Assembly (NCBI GenBank): GCA_035610365.1
Contig: CM069437.1
Span: forward strand, 33,065,507 to 33,129,506
Length of the DNA: 64,000 bases
Direction of reading: 5' to 3'
Origin: Aquatica leii
Lineage: Eukaryota; Arthropoda; Insecta; Coleoptera; Lampyridae
Each line of letters starts with the position of its first letter. The first letter of the stretch is position 1. Shown here in pieces: positions 58,777-64,000 of the stretch. The position numbers and the translations under genes were made by a program. The notes beneath the pieces were generated by a model. It was not told the DNA's origin. It worked only from the letters and a program-made list of their open reading frames with translations, and ran no database searches.

Positions 58777-61354
58777 GGAGAGAGTGGGTAGGTTTGGGAC
58801 GTTTTGCGTTTGAATGACTATTACACCGTTCTCTCTACTTGGCATAATCTGAAATTTTAGGACACTACTGTTTGAAGTATTTAAAAGATGTCTACCTATT
58901 CAAAACCATTGATTTCTGTTCTTAAATAATAAAAAAAAGGAAGAAAATTTTTGGCCAAATGTCCCAAACCTCCTGATAGGCAGTTGGAATGGGACACATG
59001 GCAGGGGGAATGGGACAGGTGGTTAGAAATGCAATAGAAAATAAAAATGGCGTTATCGATGTAAACCAATGTATTAGGTAGGTATAACAAATGTTGAAGT
59101 CAACGTACATTCCTAAACAAATCAAAATTGATTTCAAAATAAAAAATAGACGAAGTCTTTTGTGTTTCCCCAAAACATTGTGGGGATGGTAGCTTCAAGA
59201 CAACCTCATTTTTTGTACTGTACTGCTATCTTCTTCGGTAGGAAATACAAACTTTGATGAAGTTCCCTTTCTTCTAAGAAAGCTAACTTCAATCTCTTTT
59301 CTTGTTAGGGTATTGACTCTAGCAGCGTAGTGAACAACCTGTTTCTTACCTAGAAACTTACATTAAACAAAATCTCCAACTGTGATATTATTGATGTCAA
59401 AATCAAAGTCATCTTCTTGGTAAAAATTTAAATTTTTATCGCCAGAGGAATCACGCAAATCTGGCATACTCTCACTTGAATTATCGGAATCTTCTGTAAA
59501 CGTGTCTTTTTTTCGGTTATTGTTATTGAGGATAATATTACTAGAATATATACACCTTTTTTGCATTGTTCAATCTTCTGCAACTCTTGCTTGCTTTTCT
59601 TGTTGTTGTGGAGCTCTTCTATCTCTTCCTTCTCCGGCGTATCAGTTAATATTCGGGGTTTTCCACGCTTTCGGCATTGTTTAAATTTACGATATGCCAT
59701 CAAAAAATCGTCTTTTGAAAGTACACTGGGTTTATAGAGCCATATGCCTGTTTTCTGAAACCCTTTTATAATATTGTCTTTTGTACAAGCACTGTTAAAT
59801 GCAGATCCACTAAGTTCAGCTATATTATATATCGTTAGAGTCTTTCCTTGGTTAGTAACCATCCAGTTATCACAAGCTTGACTGTATCTAGCCTTCAATG
59901 GTCCATAAACGGAAACATCTAGTGGTTGAAGACGGTGGCTGCAATGAGGGAGAAAACTTATAAACAATACTCCATTATCTTTGGCTGCCTGTATCACATT
60001 GACGTTGACATGGTGGCTATCGTGATTGTCTAAAAAAAGTACCATGGGTTCATCTCGATTGCATTTCACATTTTTAATAAAATGTCTAAAAGCCAATAAA
60101 GAAATGTCTGAGGTCATCTATCTACTTCTGTGTGACAAACCGAGACTTCCAGGTGGCGCACCGTGAATCATGAAATCTTTAAAATTCACCCTAGGAAAGA
60201 CGAAAGCTGGTGGAACTGTGTTCCCCGTAGTATTAACAAAACAACATAGGGTAATCAGCTGACCACGCTCTGCCGAAGTCACTTGTCCAATTTGTTTAGC
60301 ATAATTTTAGGAGGCTTGTGCACTGTTGTTAAGGCCGTTTCATAACAGTTTCATATCAAATCAGCTCTAAACGTGTGACGATGGTATAATGTCATGACAT
60401 TAGAAAAAAAGTCTCCTACGTTCTTCTCGTTGAAGCTAGTAGAGCGGCTTAGGCTGGTAGCTTCAGGAGCACGAATGGAAAGGGTGGGATTTCTGCGCAT
60501 AAAACCGAATAACCATTTCTTTCCAGGTTCTTTGTTTTCTTCCCACTTACGAGGTAATTCAAGTTTCAATGCGACAGCATACTGATAGGCAAGTTTCTTC
60601 ACTTGTTTTGTGCTGAGACCATAACGCATTTTGGATGCAGTTTTTAAATATTCACAAACCATTTCTTCCTGTTGCTTGCTGAACACTTGCTTAACAGCGA
60701 CATTGGGATTGTACTTATATTCAGCAATATTGTTTAATGGTTTTGACGCACTTACATGACGTGCTAATGATGATTTTGGGATGTTAAAAGCATTTGCAAC
60801 ACTTCTTACGCAACTACCCTTCCTAACTTCTTCGACTGCATTTTTCAGTTGATCTTATTCGTTCTCTGTTGGTTTTACGCACCCAAATTCTACCCATTAT
60901 GGAGACTGCAAAACAAAATTATTTGTTTAAACTTCTGTTTAAACTTACATTTCACTAGCAGGTAGAATGGGACTGTCCCATTCCTCTTGCACAGACCGTT
61001 CAAAAGTTTAAATTTCCCACAATTTTATTAGCGGCATTTTTCGTTTGCTAACCTACATGCATATACAGGAGGCACAACAAACATACCTATGAAAATATAC
61101 ATGAACCTAATAACTGAACATATACGCCAACACCACGTTTTTATGTTGAGCATCAATACTTACTTTTTGATGGTAAAATAAAACACAATTAAATTTTTTC
61201 ACTATAAGTATCAGCACTACCATCAAAATAAGTGTGTGCAAAACACACTACTATGGCTACCTATTGCCACTTGCAAGAACATCTAGTATGCAGAGAATTG
61301 TAACAATCACGGATGTCCCATTCCACCTGCGTCCCATTCCTACCCACTCTCCCC
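58777..61354. mobile_element. Pogo-superfamily transposon, 2.6 kb, inactive
   Basis: The left end GGAGAGAGTGGGTAGGTTTG and right end (opposite strand) GGGGAGAGTGGGTAGGAATG, both continuing GGAC, are inverted repeats (21 of 24), flanked by TA at 58775-58776 and 61355-61356. The motif GGAATGGGAC or GGTTTGGGAC occurs about eight times in the non-coding flanks, e.g. 58986, 59007, 60975, 61315 and 61331, and is absent between. One broken transposase gene is read from right to left. Confidence 0.88.
59180..60897 (-). pseudogene. Pogo-like DDE transposase, broken
   Basis: Starts at ATG 60897 (MGRIWVRKTNRER), just after a TTTTGCAG acceptor-like site. After a shift come the psq helix-turn-helix VRSVANAFNIPKSSLARHV, then MRYGLSTKQVKKLAYQYA and FMRRNPTLSIRAPEATSLSR. 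The first catalytic block, DETG in relatives, reads YETA here and is preceded by a stop (60349-60351). AERGQLITLCCFVNTTGNTV and HGAPPGSLGLSHRS are read in two frames. The other two acidic blocks survive: LFLDNHDSH and QPLDVSVYGP. The C-terminal tail (acidic, then NNITVGDFV and FVFPTEEDSS) is in another frame. Loss of the first catalytic Asp and several shifts make it inactive. Confidence 0.85.
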
Positions 61355-61356
61355 TA

Positions 61357-64000
61357 CATACATAAATAATAAAAAAATAAAAAAACACAAATAAATAGTA
61401 TTTTAGGTACATATTAAACGAGAATGGAGTCGTATGATAATTCACCAATTGTTTGTATTTAACATTTGTCCACGAAATGTCTGAGAATTGTTTCCCATAA
61501 CCTCTTCATCGCTGGAAGATGACGATTCAGCAACACCAATGACTTATAGAGAATTTTTTGTCATAACAATTTATGAGACCGTTCATTATCAAGAATTGCT
61601 GCGCGCTGATAAAACATAGCTTTCAGTGACATATTTAAAGAGAAACCCGATCCAAATCCATGCACTCGAACAAACATCATGGCATGTAAATAGGCCGGCG
61701 TCACTAATTTTTTCTATTTTTGTAGTTCAATTTGTTTGTCCTTTATCTCTCCAAGAGGAACGGAAATTGTGGTCGGCATTGAATTAGTATTAAAAACTCA
61801 ATCTAAACACTTCCGGCTGTTGTTTCTCATTTATAGCTTTAGTAGTATGTAATAGTTTAGTGCGAAATGATTGCAAACTGGAGGGTACATCTTTTATAGA
61901 AAGCACAAATATATAGAGGTACAAAAATGGGTATTTGGGCGCTTAGGTTCTCTTTTCCAAATGTACGGTAAGAAACACAAAGCAAGCAACAAAATCTCAA
62001 AACATCGAACTTTATTTGACATAAAATATTTTCAAGAGAAAAGTCACTTTCGCAAAGCTCAAATAATAATATTGCGCTTACAAGCATGTTATACGAGGAA
62101 AGGTCGAAAAATTGAGATTTACGTCCACTGACTGTCAATTTCTCCTGGCTTAGATACGTTTGAGAGGATTTGGATAAATGTAAAATTTTCTCTAGAAACA
62201 ATCAATTTTAGAGCCAAACTGGTACTTTAAAAAAATTTGCCAGACTGATTGAATACGCTTGGATTAAATAAATCATTCAATGATTAAATAAACAATTTAT
62301 ATCGCGTGATTTCTGACAATTGCTATACCACACTCAAACTAGTTGATGCGCATTTTAAAAAAAAAACAAGAAAACTATATGATTACTGGATTTTACCAGA
62401 GTTTTATGGCGGTTCACAGTTCTACAGCTTCTAAGATTATAACACGATTCAGGCTACGTTGGCACATCCTTTCACATCTAAAAGTTGCAAAGTGGAGATT
62501 TCATCTCTGGAAATGTGCATCCACAGTTTAAAAATATTTCGCGACTCGAAATAATCGACATGCCTTTAAATTAAATTTTCTGTTTTTTACTTACTTTACT
62601 TTAACATGAATCCTTTCTCTAGTCGTAACAGCTTTATAACGCTAATAATCTTTACAATTGCTTGACTGTTCATACAATTTCAACATTCAAAATTTACTCA
62701 AATTTTATTTTACATAATTTCGTCCTTTGTTCATAACATTACAGTAAAATAATTTATGATTTAAACTAGTAATTACTCATAGTTTTTACTATAAAACTTT
62801 ATAAATCAGGTTTATTAAATTATTTTGTTTACGCATTTTAAAATTTGAACATAAATTATCGGTTTAGTAGAACATGTGTGTTTCGGTCGAGTTGCTGACT
62901 ACCGCGGATTTTTTTGCGACTAAGGGTAGCTTTGTCGGTGTTGCAATATTACACACGCCACAATTTTTGTATTGAAATGATTTGCTTAATAACTGAAAAT
63001 AACCAATAAACTATTATCTTAAAACGGCGCAAGATAGAGAAAAGTTGCACATAAACATTTTTATAGAAGACAAAATTTACTATAAAAAAGTCGGTGGAAG
63101 GGTACAATTACCTTCAATAGTTTGGAAGATACAAGTGTGCAAAGTTGCACGAGAATGTCTTACATTGCATTAAACTTTTGTAACTATTAGATATAATTAT
63201 ACACTCTCGCGGACTTTTTTGTAGTAAATTTGTGTTCAATAAATTGTTTTTGTGCAATTTTCATCTATATTGTACCGTTTTTGCAGCGTACAAGGCGGAA
63301 GCTCGCGCGGATCTACTTCTGCAGCTACCATAATTATTTTTCATCACTGTTGAGTGAAATTAAGATTTATTATATTTTTAAAACATAAAAGGAATCATAA
63401 GGAATATCTTGATTAATAATAATAAACACTGCATCCGAAAATACAAAAAAATGAAGTGAAATTGGGCACCACCGCAAGTTCCAGATTTGTTTGAACGTTT
63501 CATCGTTTTTTTACACGAACCTTTGAATCAAGCATCTTATAAGTGTTTTGAACACTAAAAAGGTCTTACGTTGATTGGTAGCTATTTGGTTGAATCAGTC
63601 GAGAATGTTTATCAGTGGACGATCTAGTAAGACAGCAAGATAATTAATTAAGCTGAATCAAAACTATCTTATGATGAAACATCCTCCTGCCATAAAAGAG
63701 GACAATTCCGAATACAAAATGGGTAAAATAGATAAAGACATACTTCTTATAATGTCCTACGGACAGATGTATGTATGTGTAACACTTTCCACAAATCTCG
63801 GGGCCGTGGAGTCAAATTTTTTCGAGTGCTAAAGGATGAAACAATCTAAATACCTTCCTTTCTCTTTGTTGTTACTTCTCTTTTACTTATAAAATTCTTT
63901 CAGTATTGGGATAAAAAGTTTACGCTTTTGACAAATTAATATTTATTATTTTAACAATAATATAATAAAGAAAAGTTACATAAGTACCTACCTAAAACAT
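61357..64000. other. Non-coding stretch to the window end
   Basis: The overlapping frames at 61857-62201 (-), 61871-62131 (+) and 62343-62531 (+) have no recognised motif. A minus-strand patch near 61520 reads VAESSSSSDEEVMGN, an acidic-serine run seen at many protein N-termini. An inverted pair AAATTTACTATAAAAAAGTC / its near-complement lies at 63073-63095 and 63207-63230. Confidence 0.4.

Noticed and set aside
61857-62201. 114-codon minus-strand frame overlapping an 86-codon plus-strand frame
   Set aside because: Neither shows a known domain, and both being open together in AT-rich DNA fits chance.
1-64000. CRISPR arrays, bacterial operons, rRNA and tRNA genes
   Set aside because: No direct-repeat/spacer arrays, no ribosome-binding-site-led gene strings, and no tRNA A/B-box pair with cloverleaf was seen. 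Introns and element types are eukaryotic.

Overview
The window looks like repeat-dense, AT-rich intergenic DNA from an arthropod, most probably an insect. Four things point that way: genes interrupted by short GT-AG introns (49-92 bp), pogo-, hAT- and Tc1/mariner-type DNA transposons, RTE- and Jockey-type LINEs, and a Ty3-like element whose primer-binding site matches the tRNA-Trp type of the CsRn1 lineage. I recognise no host gene. Nearly everything coding-like is a transposase or reverse transcriptase, almost always broken by stops and frameshifts. The species cannot be named from this sequence.

Left part (1-6660): two decayed hAT transposases on the minus strand, a 527-bp Tigger-type MITE, then a 2.9-kb pogo-superfamily transposon (3761-6660). 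The latter has matching terminal repeats, a TA target duplication and a transposase that becomes one open frame if a 49-bp intron is removed. It is the only element here that looks potentially functional.

6661-20640: mostly non-coding. It contains a long inverted repeat (10436-14455, arms about 0.93 kb) with a 1.24-kb insertion flanked by a 5-bp duplication, a decayed unidentified gene (14777-16492), a 240-bp hairpin MITE, a four-copy tandem repeat of about 172 bp and a 143-bp palindrome.

20640-40240: LINE, Tc1/mariner, hAT and THAP-domain remnants, then a composite in which Ty3-like gag-pol, a Jockey fragment and hAT fragments of both strands lie end to end (30567-36760), followed by an intron-containing TTF-type hAT gene (37940-40240).

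41119-48565: two hAT elements whose borders can be set from terminal repeats and target duplications (41127-42731, 47512-48558), plus fragments of two further repeat families.

50625-61354: two RTE LINEs tail to tail, a candidate DNA transposon of a family I cannot assign to a named superfamily (54147-56777; two stops and two frameshifts in a gene of about 735 codons, ending near a candidate short inverted repeat on each side), and a second, dead pogo-type element (58777-61354) built like the one at 3761 but with unrelated terminal motifs. The last 2.6 kb holds no recognisable gene.

Transposases act on the terminal and subterminal repeats of their own family. The internally deleted hAT copies and the MITEs could only have moved with enzyme supplied by full-length relatives elsewhere in the genome.
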